From contig NZ_WPNZ01000005.1 in the NCBI RefSeq assembly GCF_009755605.1, forward strand, positions 62,001 to 126,000: a stretch of DNA of 64,000 nt. Direction: 5' to 3'. Positions 40,697 to 51,396 of the stretch are shown piece by piece. Within the stretch, counting starts at the first letter, position 1. The number at the start of each line of letters is the position of its first letter. The stretch comes from Streptomyces typhae (lineage in GTDB: Bacteria > Actinomycetota > Actinomycetes > Streptomycetales > Streptomycetaceae). Position numbers and translations under genes: made by a program. Below the pieces are notes generated by a model. The model ran no database searches. It saw nothing but the letters and a program-made list of their open reading frames with translations, and was not told the origin of the DNA.

Positions 40697-41910
40697 CCGC
40701 GCGGCACCGGATGGACCCGCACGGCGGCTGCCCGCACGCGGACAACGCACGGCTGCTCGCGCGGAGCGCCGTCGCCGAGGTCGTGCTCCCCGGGGGTGTG
40801 CCGGGCGTGGCCGTGCTCGGACACGAGGCGCTGAAGGAGTTCCTGTCCCGTCCCGACGTCGCCAAGGGCGCCGCCCACTTCGCCGCGCTCACCGAGGGCC
40901 GGATACCCGACGGCTGGCCGCTGCGGACGTTCGCCACCGTGCAGGGCATGACGACGGCGGACGGGGACGACCACCGACGGCTGCGTTCGCTGGTGAGCGG
41001 CGCCTTCTCGCCACGCAGGGTGGAGGCGCTGCGACCCCGCGTCGCGTCGCTGACCGGTGAGCTCCTCGACGACCTCGCCGCGGCGGCGCAGGCACACGGC
41101 GGGGTCGCCGACCTGCGCGCCCACTTCGCGCTGCCGCTGCCGATGGGGGTGATCTGCGAGTTGCTCGGCGTGGACCCGGCGCACCAGGGCCGGCTGCACG
41201 GGCTCTCGAACCAGATCGTGAGCACCTCCCTCGGCCCCGCCGAGGTCCTTGCCGCCAACCAGGAGATGGCGGCGGTGCTCGGCGACCTCGCGGCCGCCCG
41301 GTACGAGCAGCCGGGTGACGACCTCATCAGCGCGCTGATCGCCGCCCGTGAGGAGGGCGGCGACCGGCTCGACGGGCAGGAGCTGATCGGCACCCTGCTC
41401 CTGGTGATCGTCGCCGGGCACGAGACGACGCTGAACCTGATCACGAACGCCGTCAGGGCGCTGTGCGCCCACCGCGATCAGCTGCGCCTGCTGCGGTCCG
41501 GCGAGGCGGACTGGCCCGCCGCCGTGGAGGAGACGCTGCGCTGGGACAGCCCGGTCAGCTTCTTCCCGTTCCGCTACCCGACCCGCGACATCACCCTGGC
41601 CGGGACCCGCATCCCCCGGGGGACCCCCGTGCTCGCCGGGTACTCCGCGGCAGGACGCGACCCGGCCGCCCACGGCCCCGGCGCGGACCTCTTCGACATC
41701 ACCAGACCCGCCCGGCACCTCTCCCTCGGGCACGGCGCGCACTTCTGCCTGGGCGCCGGCCTGGCCAGGATGGAGGCGGCGATCGCCCTGGAGGGCCTCT
41801 TCACCCGGTTCCCCGACCTGGACCTGGCCGTGCCCGAGTCCGCACTGGTGCGGCAGCCGAGCTTCGTGGGCAGCAGCGTGCGGGAGCTGCCGGTGCGTCC
41901 GACGGGGTGA
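40693..41910 (+). CDS. Cytochrome P450 (second of a coupled pair)
   Basis: 405 aa, starting at GTG 40693 in the overlap (ATG 40711 is an alternative). Signatures: I-helix LLVIVAGHETTLNLI, ExxR in EETLRWDS and heme motif LGHGAHFCLGAGLARM; the usual Phe seven residues before the Cys is Leu, a rarer variant. Sequence differs clearly from its neighbour, so this is not a recent duplication. The substrate is unknown; no scaffold-forming gene lies within the few kilobases on either side. Confidence 0.95.
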   Translation: MTARHRMDPHGGCPHADNARLLARSAVAEVVLPGGVPGVAVLGHEALKEFLSRPDVAKGAAHFAALTEGRIPDGWPLRTFATVQGMTTADGDDHRRLRSLVSGAFSPRRVEALRPRVASLTGELLDDLAAAAQAHGGVADLRAHFALPLPMGVICELLGVDPAHQGRLHGLSNQIVSTSLGPAEVLAANQEMAAVLGDLAAARYEQPGDDLISALIAAREEGGDRLDGQELIGTLLLVIVAGHETTLNLITNAVRALCAHRDQLRLLRSGEADWPAAVEETLRWDSPVSFFPFRYPTRDITLAGTRIPRGTPVLAGYSAAGRDPAAHGPGADLFDITRPARHLSLGHGAHFCLGAGLARMEAAIALEGLFTRFPDLDLAVPESALVRQPSFVGSSVRELPVRPTG

Positions 41911-42073
41911 GGGCCGGGGCGGCGCGGGACCGCACCGGCGCGGGACCGGGGCGGGTCGGGGGCCGGTCCCGTTGCCGTCGGTCGGTCCTGCGGGGCCCGT
42001 GACCCTTGGACCGTCCGGGCGACAGCGGCGCCGACCGGGAATGAACGCCGGGGGCGCGGGTGAGGGCTGGATC

Positions 42074-43030
42074 ATGGCCGTCCTGCCGCGGATCGCTCCC
42101 ATACTCGCCTCCCCGGGGCCCCTGCCGCCGCCCCGGGCCGACGCCCTGTGGAGCGCGGAGACCAAGTACGACGGGCAGCGGGCGATCGTCTATCTGGGCG
42201 GCGACGGCTCGATGCTGCTGCGCTCCCGCTCCGGCGCCGACATCACCGCCGCCTACCCCGAACTCGGCGCCCTGGCCGCGCAGGTACCCGTGCCCGCCGT
42301 CCTGGACGGCGAGATCGTGGTCCTCGACGAGCGGGGCCACCCGGACTTCGCGCGGTTGCAGCCCCGCATGGGCCTGGCCGCCGCCCCGGCGCGTGCCGCC
42401 CGCCTGGCGGCCCGGGACCCCGCGCACCTGGTCCTGTTCGACGTCATGTTCCTCGACGGGCACGCGCTGACCGGCCTGCCGTACACCGCGCGCCGCGACC
42501 ACCTGCGGAACCTGGTGGCGGCAGGCCCCCGCTGGTCCGTGCCCGCCTCGGTGCCGGGGCGCAGCCGCGCCGCCCTGGAACTCACCCGCGAGCGGGGCCT
42601 GGAGGGCATCGTCCTCAAGCGGCTCGACTCGGTGTACGAGCCGGGGACGCGCTCCCGTGCCTGGCTGAAGGTCAGGAACGTGCGTACGGTGGACGCCGTC
42701 ATCGGCGGCTGGCAGCCCGGCCTCGGACGCCTCACCGGCCTGCCCGGAGCGGTCCTGGTCGGCGAGCGCGTCGACGGGGCGCTGCGCTACCTGGGCAACG
42801 TGGGCACGGGCTGGAGCGAGCACGAACGGGTCACTCTCGCCCGGCTCCTCGGCGTCGCCGCCGACGACACCTGCCCCTTCACCCCGCCCCCGCCCGTGCC
42901 CGACGCCCACTGGGTGCTGCCGCGCCTGGTGGCCGAGGTCCGCTACACCGCCCGCACCCGCACCGGCCTCCTGCGCCAGCCGGTGTGGCACCGCCTGCGC
43001 CCCGACCTCGTACCCGACGAACCGGCCTGA
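42074..43030 (+). CDS. Stand-alone ATP-dependent DNA ligase (LigC-like)
   Basis: 318 aa from ATG 42074 (GAGGG upstream). Nucleotidyltransferase motifs are in order: I ETKYDGQRA with the lysine that takes AMP, RSRSGADIT, III/IIIa LVLFDVMFLDG, IV EGIVLKRL and V AWLKVRN; an OB-fold domain follows. No polymerase or nuclease domains are attached, so it resembles LigC or the ligase part of LigD, used in end joining or base-excision repair. No Ku gene is nearby. It ends five bases from the convergent radical SAM gene, with a shared small hairpin. Confidence 0.9.
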   Translation: MAVLPRIAPILASPGPLPPPRADALWSAETKYDGQRAIVYLGGDGSMLLRSRSGADITAAYPELGALAAQVPVPAVLDGEIVVLDERGHPDFARLQPRMGLAAAPARAARLAARDPAHLVLFDVMFLDGHALTGLPYTARRDHLRNLVAAGPRWSVPASVPGRSRAALELTRERGLEGIVLKRLDSVYEPGTRSRAWLKVRNVRTVDAVIGGWQPGLGRLTGLPGAVLVGERVDGALRYLGNVGTGWSEHERVTLARLLGVAADDTCPFTPPPPVPDAHWVLPRLVAEVRYTARTRTGLLRQPVWHRLRPDLVPDEPA

Positions 43031-43041
43031 CGCCTCAGGCC
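43024..43041. terminator. Small hairpin covering both convergent stop codons
   Basis: GGCCTGA-cgcc-TCAGGCC: perfect 7-bp arms in which each arm carries one stop codon, of the ligase and of the radical SAM gene. Short, so weak alone. Confidence 0.5.
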
Positions 43042-44084
43042 CCGCGGCTCAGCGGCACGTACACCGGCCGGGCGGCGATGCGTGCCTTGTCCTCGGCCGA
43101 CGCGTACCGCTGGTCGATGCGGCGCACCGCCTCCGCCCAGTCGGCGCGGGTGCGGATGCCGTTGAGGGTCTCCACGACGAACGGGTCGTCCCAGCGCTCG
43201 TACGACCGGCGCCACAGCACCAGCGGGTCCTCGGTGAGGAGGCTGCCGACGGTGCCCTCGTAGATGGGCATGGCGCGCACCTCGCCGTCCGGCTCGATCT
43301 CCATGGGCCTGAAGCTCGGAGTGCGGGCCAGGAAGGCGGGGTTCATCTGGACCTCGAAGTTCTCCGTGGTCTCCACCGTGACCGAGGCCGGCGCGACCGC
43401 GCGCAGCCGCCGCACCGTGCCGGGGGCGATCAGCTCGGCGACCTGCTCGTCGCGGAGCAGCTCGTGCTCGACGAACGAGGGGCGGCTGGCGAGACCGGTG
43501 GGCACCACGGCACCGAAGTACAGCGTCTCCAGGTGCGGGAAGCGGGGCGCCACCTCCGCGCACATCCGGTCCAGCTCGTCGAAGTTGCTGCGGATCACCA
43601 CGTAGTCGATGCCGAACCGGGGCGCCCGCCGGCCGTCCGCGAGCCGCCGGGCGACCTCCGCGTCGATGCGCGCGAGCGCGCCGGTCGCCCGGTCGAAGGA
43701 ACCGGCCCGGCCCCTGATGCGGTCGTGCGACGCGGCGGTGGCGCCGTCCAGACTCACCACGATCTTCGTCGCGACGTCGGCGAGGGCCTCGACCGTCGCC
43801 GCGGGCAGGGCCCAGCCGCTGGTGTACAGAAAGACCCGCACACCCGCCTCGTCGAAATACCGAGCCACGTCGACGATGCGTTTGATGGTCAGTGGTTCAC
43901 CACCGCACAGCGTGATCATCGTCGGCTTCAGGGAAATGATCGCGTCGGCGACGCGCAGCATTTCCGCATAGGTGAGGTTCTTGGCGGGACGGCGTCCCGA
44001 CTCCGTGTAGCAGTGATAGCAGCGCAAGGGGCACGCGAACGTGATGTCCCAGATCACCGCATTGGGGTTCGCAATCTTCTTCAT
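43035..44084 (-). CDS. Radical SAM enzyme, putative peptide maturase
   Basis: 349 aa from ATG 44084 (GGAG eight bases upstream). Cys18, Cys22 and Cys25 in CPLRCYHC bind the 4Fe-4S cluster; GGEP (61-64) and VVSLDGATAASHD are the SAM-contacting motifs. The C-terminal part, EIEPDGEVRAMPIYEGTVGSLL (near 260-285), has the outline of a SPASM/twitch domain, but the cysteines expected around PDG-x-V-x-x-C and later are missing, so no auxiliary clusters. No RRE domain is visible. It is divergent from a 12-codon peptide gene and two ABC exporters, so I infer that it modifies that peptide. A small-molecule role remains possible. Confidence 0.88.
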   Translation of the reverse strand: MKKIANPNAVIWDITFACPLRCYHCYTESGRRPAKNLTYAEMLRVADAIISLKPTMITLCGGEPLTIKRIVDVARYFDEAGVRVFLYTSGWALPAATVEALADVATKIVVSLDGATAASHDRIRGRAGSFDRATGALARIDAEVARRLADGRRAPRFGIDYVVIRSNFDELDRMCAEVAPRFPHLETLYFGAVVPTGLASRPSFVEHELLRDEQVAELIAPGTVRRLRAVAPASVTVETTENFEVQMNPAFLARTPSFRPMEIEPDGEVRAMPIYEGTVGSLLTEDPLVLWRRSYERWDDPFVVETLNGIRTRADWAEAVRRIDQRYASAEDKARIAARPVYVPLSRGA

Positions 44085-44161
44085 GGACGTTTCTCCAGGC
44101 AGACGGCCGATGTGCATTCCCGGATCCGCACCCTAGAAAGGTCCGGGGAACACCGTCCTCC

Positions 44162-44260
44162 GTACCGCGGTACGCAAGCGATTCCCGTACTACGCAGGAA
44201 ATCTGTACGTACGCCGGACGCCTCCCGCCGTTCCGTACCCGGCCCTCTTCCTTGCGTACC
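44162..44260. promoter_or_regulatory. Divergent promoter region with GTAC-rich inverted repeats
   Basis: Perfect palindrome GTACCGCGGTAC at 44162-44173, and GGTACGCAAG (44169-44178) repeated in inverse as CTTGCGTACC (44251-44260). Several further CGTAC steps lie between. This is the only gap between the radical SAM gene and the peptide gene, so a shared regulator, for example the LAL protein, may bind here. Confidence 0.55.
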
Positions 44261-44345
44261 CGACTACGGATCTCCGCACCTTCCCCGCGATTTAGCGTTC
44301 TGTCCCGCAACGCTTCGCTCTCGAACGGAGAGGAGGTGAACGACC

Positions 44346-44384
44346 ATGATGTATCCGCCCCCGACCGTCGGCGACGCCAGCTGA
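44346..44384 (+). CDS. 12-residue peptide gene, candidate RiPP precursor
   Basis: Reads MMYPPPTVGDAS followed by TGA. AGGAGGTGA at 44331-44339 is a perfect anti-16S match with a 6-base spacer, much stronger than for most genes here. All third codon positions but one (TAT) are G or C. A strong hairpin begins 10 bases after the stop. It is divergent from a radical SAM gene and upstream of two ABC exporters. No leader-like part exists: Tyr3, the Pro4-6 run and Asp10 are the chemically interesting residues. An alternative is a regulatory upstream peptide, or part of an N-terminal extension of the ABC protein read from GTG 44336; the spacing favours the 12-codon frame. Confidence 0.6.
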   Translation: MMYPPPTVGDAS

Positions 44385-44393
44385 CGCGAGCGA

Positions 44394-44427
44394 GCGGTGG
44401 CCGCTTCCGAGCCGGAGCGGTCACCGC
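44394..44427 (+). terminator. Attenuator/terminator hairpin after the peptide gene
   Basis: GCGGTGGCCGCT and AGCGGTCACCGC pair over 12 positions with one G-U in RNA, and the stem can extend by two more pairs into the loop. It lies between the peptide stop and the exporter start. Partial termination here would give excess peptide mRNA, as is common after RiPP precursor genes. Confidence 0.7.
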
Positions 44428-44491
44428 ACCCGTCCGGCCACGACGGCTCACAGCTTCGAAAGTCGTCCTACAGGCGGAGGGGAACCGACCC

Positions 44492-46436
<1,945 letters not shown>

Positions 46437-46444
<8 letters not shown>

Positions 46445-48476
46445 GAGCCGCAGGGGCCGCAGGCCGCTCGCCGCCGTCCGCCTCCTGATCGGCACCGCGA
46501 TCCGGGTCGACCCGCGGCGCGCGCTCCTCGTCCTGATCCTGTCGCCCCTCCTCAATGTCGTCGCGGCGCTCCAGGCGGTCGGACTGCAGTGGATGGTCGA
46601 CGGAACCGCCGGGCACGACCGCACCGAGGCGGTCCGGGGCGGACTGCTGCTGCTCGTGGTCACCGTGTTCGTGCACCAGGCGGCGGCCGTCGCGACCGAC
46701 GTGCGCCTCGTCCTCCAGCACCGCATCGGGCTCGAGTTCGACCGGCGCCTGATGAATCTGTGCTCGACACCGGCGCACATCGGGCACTACCAGGACCCCG
46801 ACTTCCTCGACACCGCGGAAGTGGTGCGCCAGCGCCGCGGCGAGTTCGGCACCGCCCTCGCAGCCCTGGTGGAGAACGCCAACCTGGTCGCACGGTGCGT
46901 CGGCGCCCTCGTCCTGCTCGCCTGCGCCCACCCGCTGCTCGCGCTGCTGCCCCTCACCATCGTGCCGCTGGCGTCCGCCAACCGCCGGCAGGCCCGCCTG
47001 GTGGCCGCCGCCGAACGGGACGGCGCCGGGGCCGACCGCCGCCGCAAGGACCTCTTCGACCTCGCCACCGCCCCCGCCCCGGCCCGCGAGGTGCGCCTCT
47101 ACCGCCTGTCCGGCGAACTCTCGTCCCGGCACCGGGAGGCCTTCCTCGCCGCGAGCGGCCCGCGCGAGGCGGCACGGGCCAAGGGCGCGGTGGCTGTGGC
47201 CGCCGGCTGGCTGTTCTTCAGCGGCGCGCTCATCGGCGGCCTCTACCTCATCTCGCGCGCGGTGATCGACGGCACCGGCTCCGCGGGCCAGGCGGTCCTC
47301 GTCCTGCTGCTCAGCACCCGGCTCGTCGGCGCCACCACCGGCCTCGGCTGGCTCATCGGCTGGCTGCGCCGCGCCCTCGACACGGTCTCGCAGTACCTGC
47401 GCCTCGTCGACCACCCGCAGGGCGACGTGCCCGACGGCACGGGCCGCCCGCTGCCGCCGCGCGGCGACCTCACCCTGCACGGCGTCTCGTTCACCTACCC
47501 CGGACGCACCCGCCCGGCGCTCGGCCCCGTCGACCTGCGGCTGCCCGCGGGCGCCACGGTGGCGGTGGTGGGCGACAACGGCGCCGGCAAGTCCACCCTC
47601 GTCGCGCTCCTCGCCGGACTCCAGCCGCTCGGGGAGGGCCGCGTCACCTACGGCGGCCGCGATCTGGCCGAGGTGTCGCCCGAGGTGTGGCGGGCCCATG
47701 TCACGGCCTGCTTCCAGGACTTCTGCCGGTTCGAACTGCCCGTCCGCGAAGCCGTCGGCCTCGGCCACATCCCCGCGCTCGACGACCCGCGGGCCGTGCG
47801 CCGCGCCCTCGCGGCGTCCGGGGCGGACGACGTCGTCGCCGGGCTCGGGTCCGGCCTCGACACCCAGCTCGGCCGGACCCTGCCCGACGGCACGGACCTG
47901 TCGGCGGGCCAGTGGCAGAAACTCGCCCTGGCCCGCGCGAAGATGCGGCCCGCGCCCGCACTCGTCCTCCTCGACGAGCCGACGGCCAGCCTCGACCCGG
48001 ACAGCGAGGCCGCACTCCTGCATCACTACCTCCGCACCGACGGCGCCCACCCGGGCACCATCACCGTCATCGTGTCCCACCGCTTCGCCACGGTCCGCGA
48101 GGCCGACCTCGTCGTCGTCCTGGCCGACGGCGGGATCGTGGAGACCGGCACCCACACCGAACTCCTCGCGCGCGCCGGCAGGTACGCGACGATGTACGGG
48201 CTGCACGCGAAGGCGTACGCCCCCGAACCCGTCGCCGAGCCGGAGCCCGCCCCCGCCCCGGTTGCCGCCACGACCCCGGCCGCCCCGGTTGCCGCCACGG
48301 CCCCGGCCGCCCCGGTCCGCGCGGCCTCAGGCGCCGCGCAGAACGGACGGCAGGTCCCTGCGGGAGTGCACACCGAGTTTGCGGTAGATGCGGGTGAGGT
48401 GGCTCTCGACCGTACGCACGGACAGGCCGAGACGGTCGGAGATGGCCCGGTCGGACAGGCCGGTGGCGGCCAGTGA
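46437..48476 (+). CDS. ABC exporter half-transporter 2 (TMD-NBD)
   Basis: 679 aa. The transmembrane domain (about 20-330) precedes an ATPase domain with Walker A GDNGAGKST, a degenerate signature LSAGQWQKLALARA (Ala for the second Gly), Walker B LVLLDEPTASLD and H-loop VSHRFAT. With exporter 1, which has the canonical LSGGQ, this gives one consensus and one degenerate ATP site, a pattern of heterodimeric exporters. A Pro/Ala-rich linker follows, and the last 50 codons run antisense through the helix-turn-helix end of the convergent LAL gene (150-bp overlap). That tail may be a late stop and not functional sequence. Confidence 0.9.
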
Positions 48477-51059
48477 GGCGATCTCGACCTCGCGGGTGGT
48501 GAGCGCCTCGGGCGGCGCCGCCGGAGCGGCCTCCCCGAGGCGGTCCCGCAGCCGGCCCACGAGGATCACCGCGTCGCCGTGGCGGCGGCCCTGATGGCGC
48601 AGGGCCGCGGCCGCCCGTTCCGCGAGGCGCCAGGCGGGCGCGCTCATGCCGAGCACGTCCAGGCGGACGGCGTGGTCGAGCAGTTCGGCGCCCCCGCCGC
48701 GGGACAGGGCGAGCACCGCCTCCGCCCCGGCGACGAGCCGTTCCGCGTCGACGTGGCGCACCGCGACGGCGAGCCGCTCCGCGAGTTCGTCGGACGGCCG
48801 TGAGGGCGCGAGCCAGGCCGAGTACGTCAGATACTCCACCTCCACCGCCCAGCACCCCGCGGTCCGCGCCGCCTCGACGGCACCGCGCAGGTGCGCCCCG
48901 GCGGCCCGCAGATCGCCCCGCGCGGCGGCCACCGCGGCCCGCGCCCACTGCCGCTGCCCCGGCACGAGCGCCACCGCGTCCTGCGGGCAGGCGGCGAGGA
49001 CGCGTTCGGCCTGCTCCGGGCGGCGTGCCTCGGCCAGGCACACCGCCAGCCAGCAGAGTGCCTCCGTACGGAACAGGCTCCGGCCGACGGACTGCTGGAC
49101 CACCGCCTCGCGCAGCCGCGCGATCGCGTCCTCGCGGTGGCCGAGCACCCACTGGAGATAGCCGCCCAGGAGCGTGGCCGTGGCGCCGCTCGTCGTGCTC
49201 GGGCCACTCGGGCCGCCGGGGCCGCTCGGGACGCCGTCGACCGCCCGGCCGGGCTCCTCCGGCCGCCTCGCCCGCGCGTGCGGGCACGGCTTGTCCGGCG
49301 TCTCGTCCGCCCCCGCTGTCCCCGCTGCCTTCTTCGCCGCCGCACCCGGGGCGCCGGGTCCGCCGCCGAACGCCGGGTCGCCCGCGAGGGACCGGGCGTC
49401 GGACGTGCGCCACACCTCCGTGAAGGCGCACACCGCGGCGGCCGACTCCCGCGACCACCCGTCCCCGTCGGGGGCCGCGGCCGCCGGTTCGGCGAGCGCC
49501 ACCGCGTCCTGGGTGCGCCCCGTGAGGGCGAGGGCCATGGCCAGGGCCAGGCGTGCCCAGGCGGGACCCGGGCCGCGCGCCGGTGTGCGCAGCGCCCGCT
49601 CGGCGACGCCCAGGGCGGCGCCCGTCCTGCCGTGCGCGAGGAGGACGAGGGCGCGCAGCCCGTCGACCGCGGCGGTGGCGGAGGGCGCCGTCACCGTCGG
49701 GCGCAGCGCGGCGAGCCGGGCGTCGGCGCCCGCGGGATCCCGCTCCACCCAGCAGTGGTGCGCGGCGAGGGCGAGCGCGGGCCCGAGCCGCCCGCTCGGT
49801 GTGCGCGCGTCGGCACAGGCCCGTTCGAGCACCTCCCGCGCCTGCGCGACGTCGCCGAGCTCCACGAGGGCGTGCGCCAGCGGCACGGCGGCGGCCCGCG
49901 TCCGCTCCCGGGCCCTGCGGGCGAAGCGGCAGGCTAGCTCCGGGTCGTGGGCGCAGGTCGCATCGGCCGCCCGCATCAGCAGACCGGCGTCGACCGGGCC
50001 GTGGGCGTCGAGCTGCCAGCGCGCCCGGGTCACCGGGTCCGGCGCGGCCCCGGAGCAGGCGTCGAGCAGGGCGGCGGCGATGCGGCGGCGCCGCAGCCGG
50101 GGCAGCCGCTCGCGCACGGCGGGGCCCAGCATCGGCCTGCCGAGGCTGACCAGAAGCTGCTCCTTGCCGTCCACCATGCGTACGAGTCCCTTGTCCTCCA
50201 GGTCCTCCAGACGTTCGACGACGTCGGGGGCGACCGCTTCCAGAGCGGGCACGGACAGCGGCTCGCCGAGGGCGACGGCCGCCAGCGCGTCCTGGTCGGC
50301 GAGGCTGAGGCCGCTCAGCTCGTGGTCGAACAGCTCGGCGAGCCGGGGCGGCACCGTCAGCGGGCCGCGCCACCACCACAGGCCGCCCTCCGCCACCAGG
50401 CGGCACGACACCCGGGCGTGCCGCACCAGTTCGGTCAGGAACAGCGGATTGCCGCCGGTCCAGCCGTGCAGCAGGTCCACGGTGGCCTGCGCCACCTCGC
50501 CGTTCATCAGGCTGCGTACGAGAGCGGCGGTGCCCGCGCGGCTGAACGGCGCCAGGTCGAGGCGTTCCAGATAGCCGTCCTTCCACAGCGCGACCACGGC
50601 GCCCGGCGCGGGCGGTCCCGTGACCCCGGAACCGGACCGCGCCGCGACCATGAGGGGCACCCCGCCCTCGGCCGCGAGCCCCAGGGCGAGCGCCGCGCAC
50701 CGGTCGTCCAGCTGGTGCACGTCGTCCACGACGAGCACCGGCGTGCGCTGCCCGGCGCGGCGGTCGAGCGCGGCGCGCAGCGCGGCGAACGCGCGGGCGT
50801 CGTCGAGCCGGTCGCTCGCGCCGAGCAGACCGCGGAAGGCGCCGAAGGGAACGTGCCGGCTGGACTCCGTGGCGGCGGTCCACACCACCTCGAAGCGCGC
50901 CGGGTTGAGCCGGCGCGCCACGGCTGAAAGCAATGCCGTCCTGCCGACACCGGGAGGTCCGACAATTGCCGTACCCCGCTTGGCCAGCACGGCGCCCAAC
51001 ATCCGCCGCTGCTCCTCGTCCCTGGCGACGAAGGGCCCCACAACCAGGTTGTGCCGCAT
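48327..51059 (-). CDS. LAL-family LuxR regulator (large ATP-binding)
   Basis: 910 aa from ATG 51059 (AGGGGGAG upstream). N-terminal STAND/AAA ATPase: Walker A GPPGVGRT (34-41), Walker B VLVVDDVHQLDD. A long Ala/Arg-rich helical-repeat (TPR-like) middle follows. The C-terminal LuxR helix-turn-helix is LTTREVEIASLAATGLSDRAI, then SVRTVESHLTRIYRKLGV. LAL proteins typically switch on secondary-metabolite clusters. It is convergent with the ABC exporters and overlaps the second one by 150 bp. I infer that it regulates the radical SAM/peptide locus. Confidence 0.92.
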   Translation of the reverse strand: MRHNLVVGPFVARDEEQRRMLGAVLAKRGTAIVGPPGVGRTALLSAVARRLNPARFEVVWTAATESSRHVPFGAFRGLLGASDRLDDARAFAALRAALDRRAGQRTPVLVVDDVHQLDDRCAALALGLAAEGGVPLMVAARSGSGVTGPPAPGAVVALWKDGYLERLDLAPFSRAGTAALVRSLMNGEVAQATVDLLHGWTGGNPLFLTELVRHARVSCRLVAEGGLWWWRGPLTVPPRLAELFDHELSGLSLADQDALAAVALGEPLSVPALEAVAPDVVERLEDLEDKGLVRMVDGKEQLLVSLGRPMLGPAVRERLPRLRRRRIAAALLDACSGAAPDPVTRARWQLDAHGPVDAGLLMRAADATCAHDPELACRFARRARERTRAAAVPLAHALVELGDVAQAREVLERACADARTPSGRLGPALALAAHHCWVERDPAGADARLAALRPTVTAPSATAAVDGLRALVLLAHGRTGAALGVAERALRTPARGPGPAWARLALAMALALTGRTQDAVALAEPAAAAPDGDGWSRESAAAVCAFTEVWRTSDARSLAGDPAFGGGPGAPGAAAKKAAGTAGADETPDKPCPHARARRPEEPGRAVDGVPSGPGGPSGPSTTSGATATLLGGYLQWVLGHREDAIARLREAVVQQSVGRSLFRTEALCWLAVCLAEARRPEQAERVLAACPQDAVALVPGQRQWARAAVAAARGDLRAAGAHLRGAVEAARTAGCWAVEVEYLTYSAWLAPSRPSDELAERLAVAVRHVDAERLVAGAEAVLALSRGGGAELLDHAVRLDVLGMSAPAWRLAERAAAALRHQGRRHGDAVILVGRLRDRLGEAAPAAPPEALTTREVEIASLAATGLSDRAISDRLGLSVRTVESHLTRIYRKLGVHSRRDLPSVLRGA

Positions 51060-51396
51060 GGATTCTCCCCCTGCGCGGCGGGGCCCAGGGTTCCTGGCCG
51101 GGCCTCGCCACGCCACATGAAGGCCCCGCGGGCGCAGGTGCCTCCCCTTTGAGTGAACGACGGTGGTCCCGTCCGTGGAGGCGGCCGTGCGTCCGGTGTC
51201 CGCGGCGCGGACATGGCCGTCGGCCGCCCCCTTCGCATCTTCACAGCGAGTCCACGGCATGCGCATAAATGAGTGGTGAATGCCCGCTCAACGGTCCCGT
51301 CTCAGCCATGGATGAACCTTGGACGGACCGGGCCGGGCGGCGGCACCATGCGAAAATGAGCCCTTTACGGCATCCAGGACACGACGGGGGAGACGC
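51060..51396. other. 337-bp divergent promoter region
   Basis: Between the LAL regulator and the Gly-rich-tailed protein. The visible elements are the ribosome binding sites of both genes (AGGGGGAG and GGGGGAGACGC). No further gene or strong repeat is seen. Confidence 0.5.

Noticed and set aside
44336..44491. GTG 44336 as start of a longer ABC exporter that would swallow the 12-codon frame
   Set aside because: The GTG lies inside the Shine-Dalgarno sequence itself and so cannot use it, the added residues are Arg-rich and unlike an exporter N-terminus, and ATG 44492 has its own GGAGGGG.
48470..50930. Long plus-strand frames opposite the LAL regulator
   Set aside because: Arg/Ala/Pro-rich shadows; the minus strand has Walker motifs and a LuxR helix-turn-helix in one frame.
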